This document shows positions 34,019-47,868 of a stretch of DNA of 64,000 nt, one piece after another. The stretch is taken from NCBI RefSeq assembly GCF_014203395.1, contig NZ_JACHIW010000001.1, positions 620,001 through 684,000 of the forward strand, in the 5' to 3' direction. The stretch is from Saccharopolyspora phatthalungensis (GTDB lineage: Bacteria > Actinomycetota > Actinomycetes > Mycobacteriales > Pseudonocardiaceae). The notes under the pieces were generated by a model that saw only the letters and a list, made by a program, of their open reading frames with translations, was not told where the DNA came from and searched no databases. The translations under genes were made by a program, and so were the position numbers. The first letter of the stretch is position 1; every line of letters starts with the position of its first letter.

Positions 34019-36667
34019 TCAGGCCTCGGGGAGAGCCGCGAGGCGGGCGCTGATGCGGGCGATGTCGGCCTGGGCCGTTTCGCGGCGGGCCTTGATCTTG
34101 TCCACCACGTCGGCCGGGGCCTTGTCCAGGAACGCCGGATTGTTCAGCTTCTTATCGGTTCCGGCCAGCTCCTTCTCCGCCACGGCCAGGTCCTTGGCCA
34201 GCCGCTTGCGCTCGGCGGCCACGTCGACCGCACCGGAGAGGTCCAACTCCACCGACACGTTCCCACCGGTCAATCCGACCTCGATGGCCGCCGAGCTGGT
34301 GAACCCGTTGGTCGGCGCGGTGACCCGGGCCAGCACCCGAACCGCGGGCACGTGGTCGGCCAATCCCAGCTCCGCCACGCCGCCGAGCTTGGCCGCGACC
34401 CGCTGCCCCGGCTTGAGCCCCTGGTCGGACCGGAACCGCCGGATCTCGGTGATCAGCTTCTGCACCGCGACGATCCGCTCCGCGGCTGCCTCGTCGCGCA
34501 CCGCCCCGGACGCCTTCGGCCAGTCCGCGACGACCACGGACTCGCCACCGGTCAACGAGGTCCACAGCGTCTCGGTGATGAACGGGATGATCGGGTGCAG
34601 CAGCCGCAGCAGCACGTCGAGCACGTGGCCGAGCACCTCGCGGGTGCGCTCCGCCCGGTCGCCACCCGCGTCCAGCTGAACCTTGGACAGCTCTAGGTAC
34701 CAGTCGCAGAACTCGTCCCAGGTGAAGTGGTAGAGCGCCTCGGTGGCCTTGGCGAACTGGAAGTCCTCCAGCAATTCGTCCACATCGGACACCAGCTGGT
34801 CGGTCAGGTCCAGGATCCAGCGGTCGGCGTCGGTGAGCTCGGCCCGGTCGGCCAACCGCTCCGGCACCCGGGCACCGTTGAGCATCGCGAACTTGGTGGC
34901 GTTGAACAGCTTCGTGCCGAAGCTGCGCGACCCGGCCACCCATTCCTCGCTGATCGGCGAGTCCGCGCCCGGGTTGGCCCCACGCGCCAGGGTGAACCGC
35001 AGCGCGTCGGTGCCGTAGGTGTCCATCCACACCAGCGGGTCAACGGTGTTGCCCGCGGACTTCGACATCTTCTTGCCGTGCGCGTCGCGAACCATGCCGT
35101 GCAGCGCGATCACCCGGAAAGGCACGGCACCAGACGGCTCTCGATCGCTCATCGCGTACAGGCCGAGCATCATCATCCGGGCGACCCAGAAGAACAAGAT
35201 GTCGTAGCCGGTGACCAGCACGCTGGTCGGGTAGAACTTCCGGAGCTCCGGGGTGTTCTCGGGCCAGCCCATCGTGGAGAACGGCCACAGGCCCGAGGAG
35301 AACCAGGTGTCCAGCACGTCCTCGTCCTGGCGCCAGCCCTCGCCCGACGGCGGTTCCTCGTCCGGTCCGACGCAGACGACCTCCCCGTTCGGGCCGTACC
35401 AGATCGGGATGCGGTGGCCCCACCACAACTGCCGTGAAATGGCCCAGTCATGCAAGTTGTCGACCCAGTCGAAGTAGCGCTTGGCCATCTCCGGCGGGTG
35501 CACCGCCACCCGGCCGTCGCGCACCGCGTCCCCGGCGGCCTTGGCCAACGGGCCGACCTTGACGAACCACTGCAGCGACAGCCGCGGCTCGATCGGCTCC
35601 TTCGACCGCGAGCTGTGCCCGACGCTGTGCAGGTACGGGCGCTTCTCCGCGACGATGCGGCCCTGTTCGCGAAGGGCCTCGCGGACCGCGCCGCGTGCCT
35701 CGAAGCGATCCATGCCGTCGAACTGCGTGCCGGTGTGCGCGATCCGGCCCTGCTCGTCCATGATCGTCAGCATCGGCAGCTCGTGCCGCTTGCCGATCTC
35801 GAAGTCGTTCGGGTCGTGGGCCGGGGTCACCTTCACCGCGCCGGTGCCGAACTCGGGGTCGACGTGCTCGTCGGTGATGATCGGGATCTTGCGCCCGGTC
35901 AGCGGGAGCTCGATCTCGGTGCCGACGAGGTGCCGGTAGCGCTCGTCGTCGGGGTGCACCGCGACGGCCGTGTCGCCGAGCATCGTCTCGACCCGGGTGG
36001 TGGCGACCACGATCGAGTTCTCGCCGTCGCCGTAGCGCATGGAGACGAGTTCGCCCTCGACCTCCTTGTGCTCCACCTCGATATCGCTGATCGCCGAGCG
36101 CATCTCCGGCGACCAGTTGACCAGCCGCTCGGCCCGGTAGATCAGCCCGTCGTCGTAGAGTTTCTTGAAGATCGTCTGCACGGCGCGGGACAGCCCGGAG
36201 TCCATGGTGAAGCGCTCGCGGGTCCAATCCACGCTGTCGCCCAGGCGACGCATCTGGGACAAGATCGCCCCGCCGTGCTTGTCCTTCCATTGCCACACCC
36301 GCTCCAGGAACGCCTCGCGGCCCAGGTCGCGGTGGTCGATGCCCTCGTCGCGGAGCTGCCGTTCGACCAGCGCCTGCACCGCGATGCTCGCGTGGTCCAT
36401 GCCGGGCAGCCACAGCGCCTCGTAGCCCTGCATCCGGCGGCGCCGGGTGAGGATGTCCATCAGGGTGTGCTCGAAGGCGTGCCCGATGTGCAGGCTGCCG
36501 GTGACGTTCGGCGGCGGGATGACGATCGAGAACGGCGGCTTGTCGCTGTTCGCGTCGGCGGTGAAATACCCGGCGGCTACCCAGCGCTGGTACAGCTCGG
36601 CCTCTACGTCGGCCGGGTTCCAGGTCGACGGAAGTTCACGTTGCTGGGCGGCATGGGTCTGTGTCAC
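34019..36667 (-). CDS. valS: valyl-tRNA synthetase
   Basis: An 882-residue class I synthetase that charges tRNA-Val. The HIGH motif appears as [12 protein letters not shown] near residue 58 and the KMSKS signature as [10 protein letters not shown] near 535. The CP1 editing domain lies between them, with [14 protein letters not shown] and the [13 protein letters not shown] segment. The C-terminal coiled coil ends the protein ([22 protein letters not shown]). It starts with GTG. The upstream 108 bp is shared with the divergent molybdoenzyme gene; I saw no T-box, and none is expected in this phylum for valS. Confidence 0.97.
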   Translation of the reverse strand: MTQTHAAQQRELPSTWNPADVEAELYQRWVAAGYFTADANSDKPPFSIVIPPPNVTGSLHIGHAFEHTLMDILTRRRRMQGYEALWLPGMDHASIAVQALVERQLRDEGIDHRDLGREAFLERVWQWKDKHGGAILSQMRRLGDSVDWTRERFTMDSGLSRAVQTIFKKLYDDGLIYRAERLVNWSPEMRSAISDIEVEHKEVEGELVSMRYGDGENSIVVATTRVETMLGDTAVAVHPDDERYRHLVGTEIELPLTGRKIPIITDEHVDPEFGTGAVKVTPAHDPNDFEIGKRHELPMLTIMDEQGRIAHTGTQFDGMDRFEARGAVREALREQGRIVAEKRPYLHSVGHSSRSKEPIEPRLSLQWFVKVGPLAKAAGDAVRDGRVAVHPPEMAKRYFDWVDNLHDWAISRQLWWGHRIPIWYGPNGEVVCVGPDEEPPSGEGWRQDEDVLDTWFSSGLWPFSTMGWPENTPELRKFYPTSVLVTGYDILFFWVARMMMLGLYAMSDREPSGAVPFRVIALHGMVRDAHGKKMSKSAGNTVDPLVWMDTYGTDALRFTLARGANPGADSPISEEWVAGSRSFGTKLFNATKFAMLNGARVPERLADRAELTDADRWILDLTDQLVSDVDELLEDFQFAKATEALYHFTWDEFCDWYLELSKVQLDAGGDRAERTREVLGHVLDVLLRLLHPIIPFITETLWTSLTGGESVVVADWPKASGAVRDEAAAERIVAVQKLITEIRRFRSDQGLKPGQRVAAKLGGVAELGLADHVPAVRVLARVTAPTNGFTSSAAIEVGLTGGNVSVELDLSGAVDVAAERKRLAKDLAVAEKELAGTDKKLNNPAFLDKAPADVVDKIKARRETAQADIARISARLAALPEA

Positions 36668-36775
36668 GCACCGAATTCTACGAGTGCCTGTTCAGCGCGT
36701 TTTGCGGGCATTCACCTCCGTCGCAACCACCGCTGATGTGACTCCCGCCACCCCCGCGGTGCTGCGCTCTGAACC

Positions 36776-39091
<2,316 letters not shown>

Positions 39092-39105
39092 CCGTGTCGA
39101 CCGCC

Positions 39106-39121
39106 GATTTCAACGGAAATC
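39106..39121. terminator. GATTTC-AACG-GAAATC hairpin
   Basis: A six-base stem and four-base loop 14 bases past the molybdoenzyme stop and 13 bases before the end of the opposing small gene. Although short, the same GATTTC/GAAATC sequence recurs at other gene ends in the window (53891, 63377 and, in longer form, 28254), so it is probably a class of shared terminators. Confidence 0.5.
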
Positions 39122-39134
39122 TCCCCCGGAGGGA

Positions 39135-39242
39135 TCAGCCGGTGATGAGCTGGGTGACCTTCTGCACGAGTTCATAGACGCCGTAGGCGAAGGGCAACCC
39201 GACCCACGCCCAGGCGAGCACGAGCAGCGCTCGGCGGCTCAT
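39135..39242 (-). CDS. MFS transporter small subunit
   Basis: A 35-residue protein with one membrane helix: MSRRALLVLAWAWVGLPFAYGVYELV. It begins four bases before the end of the upstream MFS carrier gene (ATGA overlap), so it is translationally coupled to it. Tiny single-helix partners directly after OFA-family carriers are a recurrent arrangement in bacteria, annotated as MFS transporter small subunit. It may stabilise or tune the carrier. It is easily missed by gene finders because of its size. Confidence 0.75.
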   Translation of the reverse strand: MSRRALLVLAWAWVGLPFAYGVYELVQKVTQLITG

Positions 39243-40555
39243 CGCGCACCTCCGGAGACCGGTTCGTGGAACTTGGGGTTGACCGGCCGCACCAGCTCGT
39301 TGGCCGCGAAACCGACGATCAGCAGGCCGATCATGATGTACAGCGATGTCGTGTACAGGTCCGGCCCGGTGGCCCCGGCCGCCTTGCGGACGTCGGCGAT
39401 CGCGTTGACGATCAACGGGCCCAGCACCCCGGCGGCCGACCACGCGGTGAGCAACCGGCCGTGAATCGCGCCCACCTGGAGGCCGCCGAACAGATCCTTC
39501 AGGTACGCCGGGATCGTCGCGAAACCCCCGCCGTAGAACGACAGGATCAGCATCGCGCAGAACACGAACACCGGCACGCCGGTCGCCCCGAGCAGCAGGA
39601 TGCCCAGGTAGAGCAGCGCGCCGCCGCCCAGGAAGAGGCGGTAGATGTTCTTGCGCCCCACGATGTCCGATGTGGACGACCAGGCGAACCGCCCCGCCAT
39701 GTTGGTCAGCGACAGCAGCGCGACGAAGCCGGCCGCCGCGCCGGTCGCGACGGGCGTCGAACTCCCGGCGAAGAAGCCGGCGATCATCGGTGCGGCCTTC
39801 TCCAGGATCCCGATCCCGGCCGTGACGTTGCAGCACAGGATCACCCACAGCAGCCAGAACTGCGGCGTGCGGACCGCGTTCCGGGCCGTCACGTTCGCCG
39901 TGGTGATCACTTGCCGGACACCCTGCTTCGCTGCCGGCGGCACCCGGACCAGCGCGACGCCCAGCGACATGAACACCGCGTAGACCAACCCGTGCACCAA
40001 GAACGTCAACGCGATCCCGGACCGGCTGGTGCCGAAGGACTCCAGCATCTGCGTCGACCACGGCGAGGCGATCAGCGCGCCGCCGCCGAAGCCCATGATC
40101 GCGATCCCGGTCGCCATGCCCGGCCGGTCCGGGAACCACTTGATCAGCGTCGACACCGGCGATATGTAGCCGATGCCGAGCCCGATCCCGCCGACGAACC
40201 CGTAACCGAGCACCACCAGCCAGTACTGGCCGAGCGCGACGCCAAGCGAGGAGAGTAGGAACCCCAGCGAGAAGCAGGTGGCGGATACCGCCATCGCCCA
40301 CCGCGGCCCGCGTCGCTCCACCAGCGTCCCGCCCAGCGCGGCGGACAGTCCCAGCATCACGATGCCCAACTGGAACGGCAGCGCGCTGAGCGTCCCGGAC
40401 AACCCCAGGGCGTCCTCCAGCGGCGGTTTGAAGACGCTCCAGGCATAGACCTGTCCGATGGACAGGTGCACCGCGAGGGCCGCGGGCGGAACCAGCCACC
40501 GGTTCCAATCAGCGGGTGCGACGATTCGTTCGGGAGCTAGCAGGTCTGCGACCAC
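39239..40555 (-). CDS. OFA-family MFS transporter (oxalate/formate antiporter-like)
   Basis: A 438-residue MFS protein with twelve predicted membrane helices. The family pattern is visible in LSIGQVYAWSVFKPPL in helix 1 and in GGIGLGIGYISPVSTLIKWFPDRPGMATG between helices 4 and 5. The class includes OxlT and monocarboxylate carriers, so formate, oxalate or a related small acid is the probable substrate; specificity is not determined by what I can see. GTG 40555 has GGGGAGG five bases upstream. It lies between the molybdoenzyme and fdhD genes, which points to uptake or export of formate or oxalate. Confidence 0.88.
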   Translation of the reverse strand: MVADLLAPERIVAPADWNRWLVPPAALAVHLSIGQVYAWSVFKPPLEDALGLSGTLSALPFQLGIVMLGLSAALGGTLVERRGPRWAMAVSATCFSLGFLLSSLGVALGQYWLVVLGYGFVGGIGLGIGYISPVSTLIKWFPDRPGMATGIAIMGFGGGALIASPWSTQMLESFGTSRSGIALTFLVHGLVYAVFMSLGVALVRVPPAAKQGVRQVITTANVTARNAVRTPQFWLLWVILCCNVTAGIGILEKAAPMIAGFFAGSSTPVATGAAAGFVALLSLTNMAGRFAWSSTSDIVGRKNIYRLFLGGGALLYLGILLLGATGVPVFVFCAMLILSFYGGGFATIPAYLKDLFGGLQVGAIHGRLLTAWSAAGVLGPLIVNAIADVRKAAGATGPDLYTTSLYIMIGLLIVGFAANELVRPVNPKFHEPVSGGAR

Positions 40556-40657
40556 GGGACCTCCCCGACGCGATGTTGATCACAGCGCGGCCGAGCATAC
40601 TGTGTACAGGCGCTGAACGAGGGTGATTTCGCCGACGCAGCCGGTAGGGAGGGCCTG

Positions 40658-41494
40658 ATGGGACGTGTCACGGTGCGACGGCCGGTGCTGAAGATCGCCG
40701 CCGACGGCAGCCGGACCAGACCGGACACGCTGGCCGCCGAAGAACCGCTGGAGATCCGGGTCAACGGCGGACCGCTTTCGGTCACCATGCGCACCCCCGG
40801 CCACGACATCGAACTCGCGCACGGGTTCCTGCTGACCGAGGGCGTCATCCACGACAAGGAGCAGTTGTCCACGGCCCGCTACTGCGATAGCCCCGGGCCG
40901 GACGGCCGCAATACCTACAACGTGCTGGACATCCAGCTCTCGCCGGGCGTGCAGCCCCCGAACGCCTCGGTGACGCGCAACTTCTACACCACCTCGTCGT
41001 GCGGGGTGTGCGGCAAGGCCGCGCTGGACTCGGTCCGGCTGAGCACCCGGCACTCCCCCGCCGACGACCCGCTGGTCCTCGACGCCGACACCCTCGTCGA
41101 CCTCCCGCACCGGCTGCGGACGGCCCAGCGCGTCTTCGACACCACCGGCGGGCTGCACGCGGCAGGACTGTTCGCCGCCGACGGCGAACTACTCGCGGTG
41201 CGCGAGGACGTCGGCAGGCACAACGCCGTCGACAAGGTCTTGGGCTGGGCGTTGCTGGCGGATAGGGTGCCGCTGACCGGGTGCGTGCTGATGGTATCGG
41301 GGCGGGCGTCCTTCGAGCTCGTGCAGAAGGCGGCGATGGCCGGGGTGCCCGCACTGGCCGCCGTCTCCGCGCCGTCGTCTCTCGCCGTGGACCTCGCGGC
41401 GGAGCAGGGTATGACGCTGGTCGGGTTCCTCCGTGGCCGGTCCATGAACGTCTACACCGGAACCGAGCGCATCGTGACAAAGGACATCGCCTGA
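40658..41494 (+). CDS. fdhD: formate dehydrogenase accessory sulfurtransferase FdhD
   Basis: A 278-residue FdhD that carries sulfur from IscS to the molybdenum cofactor of formate dehydrogenases and delivers the sulfurated cofactor. The sulfur-carrying CGVC motif is present in [15 protein letters not shown] near residue 117. [16 protein letters not shown] and the [14 protein letters not shown] segment are conserved cofactor contacts. The ATG is preceded by GGGAGGG. It is divergent from the OFA carrier with 102 bp between them, and most likely serves the FdhF-like enzyme about 1.6 kb away. Confidence 0.95.
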   Translation: MGRVTVRRPVLKIAADGSRTRPDTLAAEEPLEIRVNGGPLSVTMRTPGHDIELAHGFLLTEGVIHDKEQLSTARYCDSPGPDGRNTYNVLDIQLSPGVQPPNASVTRNFYTTSSCGVCGKAALDSVRLSTRHSPADDPLVLDADTLVDLPHRLRTAQRVFDTTGGLHAAGLFAADGELLAVREDVGRHNAVDKVLGWALLADRVPLTGCVLMVSGRASFELVQKAAMAGVPALAAVSAPSSLAVDLAAEQGMTLVGFLRGRSMNVYTGTERIVTKDIA

Positions 41495-41565
41495 GCCCAC
41501 CCCGCCAGGTTGGTGCCGGGCCATCCCGTTGGCACGATGAACACCGGACGGCGGAGGGAGGACGC

Positions 41566-42432
41566 ATGGGCGACGGCGAGTCGACCGGCCGCATGCTGAG
41601 CCGGCGCAGTGTCCTCGCCGGCGGGGTCGCCGGGCTCGCGGGGCTGGGCCTCGGGCTAAGCGCCGATGTGAGCCCGCCCCCGCCCATGCCGCTGGCCGGG
41701 CAGTCGAACGTGTCCGTGGAACAGGTGTACTCGCGGGCCCGCGATCGCGTCGTCAACCTGGTCACGATGTACCCGAAAGACGTTGCGCGCGAAGGACTTC
41801 CGGTGTGCCTGATGCTGCACGGCCGGTTCGGTGACGCGCGCAAGTCGGCCGGCGGGCTGCCGACCTGGCTGTCCGAGTCGGTCGGCGCGGGCCGTATCCC
41901 GCCGTTCGCGTTCCTCGCGGTCGACGGTGGCGGCAACAGCTACTGGCACCGCTGGCCGGGCGACGATCCGATGTGGATGTTGCTCGACGAGGTGCCAGGC
42001 TGGCTGGCCGAACGCGGCCTCGGCGGCGAGAACGGCGAACCGTTCGCGGCGGCTGGCATCTCGATGGGCGGATTCGGCGCGTTGCTCTACGCCCGCCGCC
42101 GACGAGAGCAGCGGAACCCGCTGTCGGCCACCGCCGTGGTCTCCCCGGCGCTGATCACCAGTTGGCCGGAGATGAGTAAGCGGCGGGCCTTCGCCAGCGA
42201 AGCCGAGTGGGCGGCGATCGACCCGCTCCACCACCTCGACGCCCTCGGCGACATCCCGCTGGGCGTGTGGTGCGGCACCGAGGACCGGTTCATCGAAGGC
42301 ACCCGCCGCTTCATCAGCGCGGCCCGGCCCGAGTACGCCTCGACCACCTCAGGCGGCCACAACAGCCGCTACTACCGCAAGGCACTGCCGGAAGTCGTCG
42401 ACTTCGTCGGCGCCCGGCTCGCCACACCGTAA
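41566..42432 (+). CDS. Tat-exported alpha/beta hydrolase (esterase, antigen 85-like fold)
   Basis: A 288-residue secreted hydrolase. The signal peptide MLSRRSVLAGGVAGLAGLGLGLSA has a twin-arginine motif at about 13-14 and no lipobox. The nucleophile is Ser in AGISMGGFGALLYA, the oxyanion region may be LMLHGRFGD, and the likely catalytic His is in SGGHNSRYY with an acidic residue in GTEDRFIEG. The fold class covers feruloyl esterases and mycolyltransferase-like enzymes. This genus makes no mycolic acids, so a mycolyltransferase role is unlikely; the substrate is unknown. Confidence 0.85.
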   Translation: MGDGESTGRMLSRRSVLAGGVAGLAGLGLGLSADVSPPPPMPLAGQSNVSVEQVYSRARDRVVNLVTMYPKDVAREGLPVCLMLHGRFGDARKSAGGLPTWLSESVGAGRIPPFAFLAVDGGGNSYWHRWPGDDPMWMLLDEVPGWLAERGLGGENGEPFAAAGISMGGFGALLYARRRREQRNPLSATAVVSPALITSWPEMSKRRAFASEAEWAAIDPLHHLDALGDIPLGVWCGTEDRFIEGTRRFISAARPEYASTTSGGHNSRYYRKALPEVVDFVGARLATP

Positions 42433-42485
42433 GGGCAGTCGCCACCAGGCCCCGGGGTGCCCAGAAGGAATTGATACCGACGAAT

Positions 42486-43121
42486 TCACACCAGGCGGAG
42501 TCGGCGCGAGCGGTCGGCGGAGTAACGGTCCGTGTCGAATCGGTCGGTCAGCGGCACCGAGCCGTAGAGGGCCCAGCGCAGCAACGACGGCCACGGTCCG
42601 TAGCCGGCGTCGGTGTTCAGGTGTTCGCCGTCGAGGATCACGTCCATCTCGACCTGCAACCGCTCGGCCAGCCCGTGCGCCCGGTGCATCGACAGGTACG
42701 GATCGCCGGTGCCCACCACGAGCCGGGTGATCCCGGCGGCCCGGCGCAGCGCCGCGGCATCCGCCGGATAGGGCGTGATGTCCTCGACGTCCGGATGCTG
42801 CCAATCCGGGGCGGGCGGGGCCACCAGCAGCACCCGGTCCGCGCGCCGGGCCCGCCCAGCGATCGTCGCCGCGTGGTGCAGCCACAGCGCCACCCCGCAG
42901 GAATGGGCGGCCACGACGAGCTCTGCCTCCGGCGGCACGGCCGCCAGGAGCTCCCGCAGCACCGGCAGCCACTGCTTCAACACCGGACGGTCCGCACTGG
43001 GCAGGCGCGGCAGGTCCACCCGGACCCCATGCTCGCGCAGCTGCCCGGCGAGCCACTGCTGCCAGTGCCAGGGACCGGAACCGGCCATCCCGTGAACCAG
43101 CAGGACATGCATCTCGCTCAT
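42486..43121 (-). CDS. small alpha/beta hydrolase (RBBP9/YdeN-like)
   Basis: A 211-residue hydrolase. ATG 43121 is chosen because GGGAG lies seven bases upstream; earlier in-frame ATGs add residues with no ribosome site. The first strand-loop is VLLVHGMAGSGPWHW, the nucleophile Ser is in VVAAHSCGVALWLHH (AHSCG elbow), an Asp lies in VVGTGDPYLS and a His in LDGEHLNTDAGYGPWP. This order is that of RBBP9-type serine hydrolases. It is cytosolic, with no signal. The gene ends 54 bp from the opposing esterase gene. Confidence 0.87.
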   Translation of the reverse strand: MSEMHVLLVHGMAGSGPWHWQQWLAGQLREHGVRVDLPRLPSADRPVLKQWLPVLRELLAAVPPEAELVVAAHSCGVALWLHHAATIAGRARRADRVLLVAPPAPDWQHPDVEDITPYPADAAALRRAAGITRLVVGTGDPYLSMHRAHGLAERLQVEMDVILDGEHLNTDAGYGPWPSLLRWALYGSVPLTDRFDTDRYSADRSRRLRLV

Positions 43122-43259
43122 GGCACCGCTCCCGGAGTCGATGGTCATCGCAACCAATGATCATCTAACCCCGCGAGGTGCGCAGCCAAAGATCACGGGT
43201 ACCCACCCACCGGGTACGGCTTCACCCGGCCGGGACGACGGAAACCGGCGCGCCGAGCA

Positions 43260-44540
<1,281 letters not shown>

Positions 44541-44750
44541 GACCGCTGACCCCGTCCCCTCCGGCACGCCGTCCGGTGGCGCGCCTGACCGTATTTGCCT
44601 CCGACGGTACCTGGCGTTCCCCGAGTTCGGGGAGACTCACAGTGTCCGCCATTGCCGAGCGTGGTGTGACCAGCGTCGCGCCCGGCGTGTCGGCGATGAC
44701 GGCCGGGCGTGGCGCGCTCGCCACAACACGGGCCGTCATCGCTGACCGAT

Positions 44751-45383
44751 TCAGGATTTCTGCGCCGACAGCTTCCGGTACGGCAAGACCTCATCGATGA
44801 GGCCGTATTCAGCGGCCTGCTCGGCGGTGAGGATCTTGTCACGGTCGATGTCGTCGCGGATCTGCTCCTGGGACCGGTTGGTGTGCTTGGCCAACGTGGT
44901 CTCCAGCAACTCCCGCATCCGCTGCACCTCGGCGGCCTGGATCTCCAGGTCGGAGACCTGGCCGTAGATGCCCTCCACCGACGGCTGGTGGATCAGGATC
45001 CGCGAGTTCGGCAGCGCCAACCGCTTGCCCTTGGTGCCGGCGGCCAACAGCACCGCCGCGGCCGAGGCGGCCTGGCCGAGGCAGATGGTGCGCACGTCGG
45101 GCCGGACGTACTGGATGGTGTCGTAGATGGCCATCAGCGCGGTGAACGAACCACCGGGCGAATTGATGTACATCGCGATCTCGCGGTCCGGGTCGTCGGA
45201 CTCCAGGAACAGCAACTGCGCCATCACGTCGTTCGCCGAGGCGTCGTCGACCTGGACACCGAGGAAGATGATGCGTTCCTCGAAGAGTTTGTTGTACGGG
45301 TTGGACTCCTTGACCCCGTACGCGGTGCGCTCGACGAACGAAGGCAGCACGTACCGGGACTGCAGAGGCTGGAATGAGCTCAC
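44751..45383 (-). CDS. clpP2: ATP-dependent Clp protease proteolytic subunit 2
   Basis: A 210-residue ClpP. The catalytic serine is in [14 protein letters not shown], the histidine in [11 protein letters not shown] and the aspartate in [11 protein letters not shown]. It starts with GTG 45383, 37 bases after clpP1 ends, so the two form an operon. In actinobacteria ClpP1 and ClpP2 make a mixed tetradecamer of two rings, and both are normally needed for activity. The numbering follows gene order. Confidence 0.97.
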   Translation of the reverse strand: MSSFQPLQSRYVLPSFVERTAYGVKESNPYNKLFEERIIFLGVQVDDASANDVMAQLLFLESDDPDREIAMYINSPGGSFTALMAIYDTIQYVRPDVRTICLGQAASAAAVLLAAGTKGKRLALPNSRILIHQPSVEGIYGQVSDLEIQAAEVQRMRELLETTLAKHTNRSQEQIRDDIDRDKILTAEQAAEYGLIDEVLPYRKLSAQKS

Positions 45384-45420
45384 GACAGGTGACTCCTCGT
45401 TACTAGGTCCGGGCGTGTGA

Positions 45421-46047
45421 TCAGCTGCTCGGCAGGTTCGCCGCGCTTGCCACGTGGTCCACGAATCCGTAGTCGCGGGCCTCCTCCGCGGTGAACCACC
45501 GGTCGCGGTCCGAGTCGGCGGTGATCTTCTCCACCGTCTGCCCGGTCTGCTCGGCGATCAGCTCGGCCATCTCCTTCTTGTGCCTGGAGAACATCTTGGC
45601 CTGAATCTCGATGTCGGATGCCGTGCCGCCCAAACCGGCGGAGGGCTGGTGCATCATGATCCGCGCATGCGGCAGCGCGAAGCGCTTGCCCTTGGCGCCC
45701 GCGGACAGTAGGAACTGCCCCATCGAAGCGGCCATGCCCATCGCCACGGTGGCCACGTCCGGCTTGATCAGCTGCATGGTGTCGTAGATCGCCATGCCCG
45801 CCGTCACCGAGCCACCCGGCGAGTTGATGTAGAGCGAAATATCGCGGTCCGCGTCCTCGGCCGCCAGCAGCAGCAGCTGCGAGCAGATCTGGTTCGAGAT
45901 CGAGTCCTCGACCTGGGAGCCGAGGACGATGATGCGCTCCCGCAGCAGCCGCTCGTAAACCGAGTCGTTGAGCGAGAGCCCGTTCGTCCCCGTCCGCATG
46001 GACGGCGACTGCGCGTCGGACGCCGGAACAGTCAGGTGCTGCGTCAC
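45421..46047 (-). CDS. clpP1: ATP-dependent Clp protease proteolytic subunit 1
   Basis: A 208-residue ClpP with catalytic Ser in [14 protein letters not shown], His in [11 protein letters not shown] and Asp in [15 protein letters not shown]. The N-terminus up to [18 protein letters not shown] is a likely propeptide and axial loop region. It is the first gene of clpP1P2 and lies downstream of tig on the same strand, with a 243-bp gap that holds a terminator hairpin and a ClgR-box-like dyad. Confidence 0.97.
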   Translation of the reverse strand: MTQHLTVPASDAQSPSMRTGTNGLSLNDSVYERLLRERIIVLGSQVEDSISNQICSQLLLLAAEDADRDISLYINSPGGSVTAGMAIYDTMQLIKPDVATVAMGMAASMGQFLLSAGAKGKRFALPHARIMMHQPSAGLGGTASDIEIQAKMFSRHKKEMAELIAEQTGQTVEKITADSDRDRWFTAEEARDYGFVDHVASAANLPSS

Positions 46048-46192
46048 GTCTCCCTGCCTTCTCCCACAATGGGCCGTTATCCACCAGGGCCACTTCGGCC
46101 ACTCGGTCCCCTTCCACAGTGGACCGGTGCGGCCGGGCCGTCGGACGACCGCGGCGGCCCCCGGTGATGTCCTGCTTCCCTCTCGGGTGATC

Positions 46193-46203
46193 CGCTACAA
46201 GCG
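46193..46203. promoter_or_regulatory. ClgR-box-like dyad upstream of clpP1
   Basis: CGCT-ACA-AGCG is an inverted repeat with three central bases, about 146 bases upstream of the clpP1 start. The known actinobacterial ClgR consensus is CGCY-N-A-N-RGCG; this sequence matches both half-sites but not the central A. ClgR is the regular activator of clp genes in this phylum, so the dyad is a reasonable candidate; the distance from the start is rather long. Confidence 0.35.
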
Positions 46204-46210
46204 ACCCTAA

Positions 46211-46252
46211 CGAACGTGGACGGCACCAGCTTCCCAGTACCGCCCACGTTCG
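46211..46252 (-). terminator. tig terminator hairpin
   Basis: CGAACGTGGACGG (46211-46223) pairs with CCGCCCACGTTCG (46240-46252), mismatched at one position, around a 16-base loop. It starts 39 bases past the tig stop on the minus strand and should separate tig from the clpP1 promoter. Confidence 0.6.
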
Positions 46253-46290
46253 CTTAGAGCATGCTTTTCAGTTGTGCGCCGAGAGACGGG

Positions 46291-47667
46291 TCACTCCGCC
46301 TTCGCGGCCTCGGCCGGCTCGGTCGCCGCATCGTCCTGCTCGCCCTCTTGCGGGCCGAACAGCTCGTCGAGATCCAACTCGTTGCCAGCCGCGTCGTGGA
46401 CGGTTGCCTGGCGCACGACGGAGAACAGCGCCTTGCTGCGCCGCACGTCCGCGTACAGCGCGCCGAGCTGACCGGACTGCTGGGCCTGCTGAACGAACTG
46501 GTCCGGGCTCATCCCGTAGCGCTGGGCTTGGTAGATGATCCGCTGAGTGAGCTCCTCGTCGGAGACCGACACGTCCTCGGCGTCGGCGATGGTGTCCAGC
46601 ACCAGCTGGGTCTTGACCGCCTTCTCCGCCTCGGCCTGGGTCTCGGAGTCGAACTCCTCGCGGGTCTTCTCCTGCTGCTCAAGCCACTCTTCGAAGCGCG
46701 CCTCGTCGTGGTCGAACGGGTGCACCGCGTCGTGCCGACGCGCCTCGATCTCCGACTCGACGACCTTCTCCGGCAGCGGCACCTCGATGGTCTCCAGCAG
46801 CGCGTCCAGGATCTTGTCCCGGGCCTCCATGCCCTGCTGCATCTTCTTGACCCTGCCCAGCCGCTCCCGCAGATCGGCGACCAGGTCCTCGACGGTGTCG
46901 AACTCGCTGGCCAGCTGGGCGAACTCGTCGTCGGCCTCGGGCAGCTGCCGCTCCTTGACCGAGTTGAGGGTGACCGACACCTCGGCGTCCTTGCCCGCGT
47001 GCTCGCCGGCCACCAGCTTGGTGGTGAACGTCTTGGTGTCACCCTCGCTGGCGCCCACCAGCGCGTCGTCAATGCCCTCCACGAGCTGGCCGGAGCCGAT
47101 CTCGTAGGACAGGCCACTGGTCTTGGCGTCCTCGACTTCCGCACCGTCGACGGTGGCGGACAGGTCGATGCTGACGAAGTCGCCCTCCTGCGCGGGCCGC
47201 TCCACCCCGGTGAGCGTGCCGAAGCGGGCGCGCAGCGAGTCCAGCTGCTCGGTCACCTCTTCCTCGGCGACCTCGACGTCGTCCACGCTCACCGAGAGCT
47301 CACCGAACGCGGGCACGGTGATCTCCGGGCGGACGTCGACCTCGGCGGTGAACGCGATCTCCGCGCCGTCCTCGATCTTGGTCACCTCGATGTCCGGGCG
47401 ACCGAGGGTGCGCACCTCGCTGCTGTTGACCGCCTCCAGGTACTTGGCCGGGACCGCTTCGTTGACGACCTCGTCGAGCACGGGGCCCCGACCGATGCGG
47501 CTCTCCAGCACCCGCGCCGGGACCTTGCCCGGCCGGAAGCCGGGGATGCGGACCTGCTGGGCGAGTGCCTTGTACGCGCGGTCGAAGTTCGGCTTGAGCT
47601 CGTCGAACGGCACCTCGACGTTGATCCGGACGCGCGTCGGGCTCAGGTGCTCGACGGTGCTCTTCAC
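46291..47667 (-). CDS. tig: trigger factor
   Basis: A 458-residue ribosome-bound chaperone and prolyl isomerase. GTG 47667 is the start, with AGGAG about six bases upstream. The ribosome-binding N-domain has the signature [17 protein letters not shown] (the G-F-R-x-G-K-x-P motif), the PPIase FKBP-like domain follows (about 150-240, [16 protein letters not shown]), and the helical C-domain runs to an acidic tail ([21 protein letters not shown]). It precedes clpP1 in the usual tig-clpP1-clpP2-clpX order. Confidence 0.97.
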   Translation of the reverse strand: MKSTVEHLSPTRVRINVEVPFDELKPNFDRAYKALAQQVRIPGFRPGKVPARVLESRIGRGPVLDEVVNEAVPAKYLEAVNSSEVRTLGRPDIEVTKIEDGAEIAFTAEVDVRPEITVPAFGELSVSVDDVEVAEEEVTEQLDSLRARFGTLTGVERPAQEGDFVSIDLSATVDGAEVEDAKTSGLSYEIGSGQLVEGIDDALVGASEGDTKTFTTKLVAGEHAGKDAEVSVTLNSVKERQLPEADDEFAQLASEFDTVEDLVADLRERLGRVKKMQQGMEARDKILDALLETIEVPLPEKVVESEIEARRHDAVHPFDHDEARFEEWLEQQEKTREEFDSETQAEAEKAVKTQLVLDTIADAEDVSVSDEELTQRIIYQAQRYGMSPDQFVQQAQQSGQLGALYADVRRSKALFSVVRQATVHDAAGNELDLDELFGPQEGEQDDAATEPAEAAKAE

Positions 47668-47868
47668 GTGGTCTCCTAGTGCGAACGTGCTTGATTCCCG
47701 GCGCTGCCAGCGGACGCGGCATACCACCACGTCCAACGATGCCGGGCTGACCTCCGAGTCTATTGCTTCCCACCCGGGCACACGGCCCGGGGTTGCATGA
47801 ACCCGCATTGGCCAGCCTCACCTAAGCCATGTCACCCATCTGGCGTCCATCCGTGTTTGAGTGGAAAC

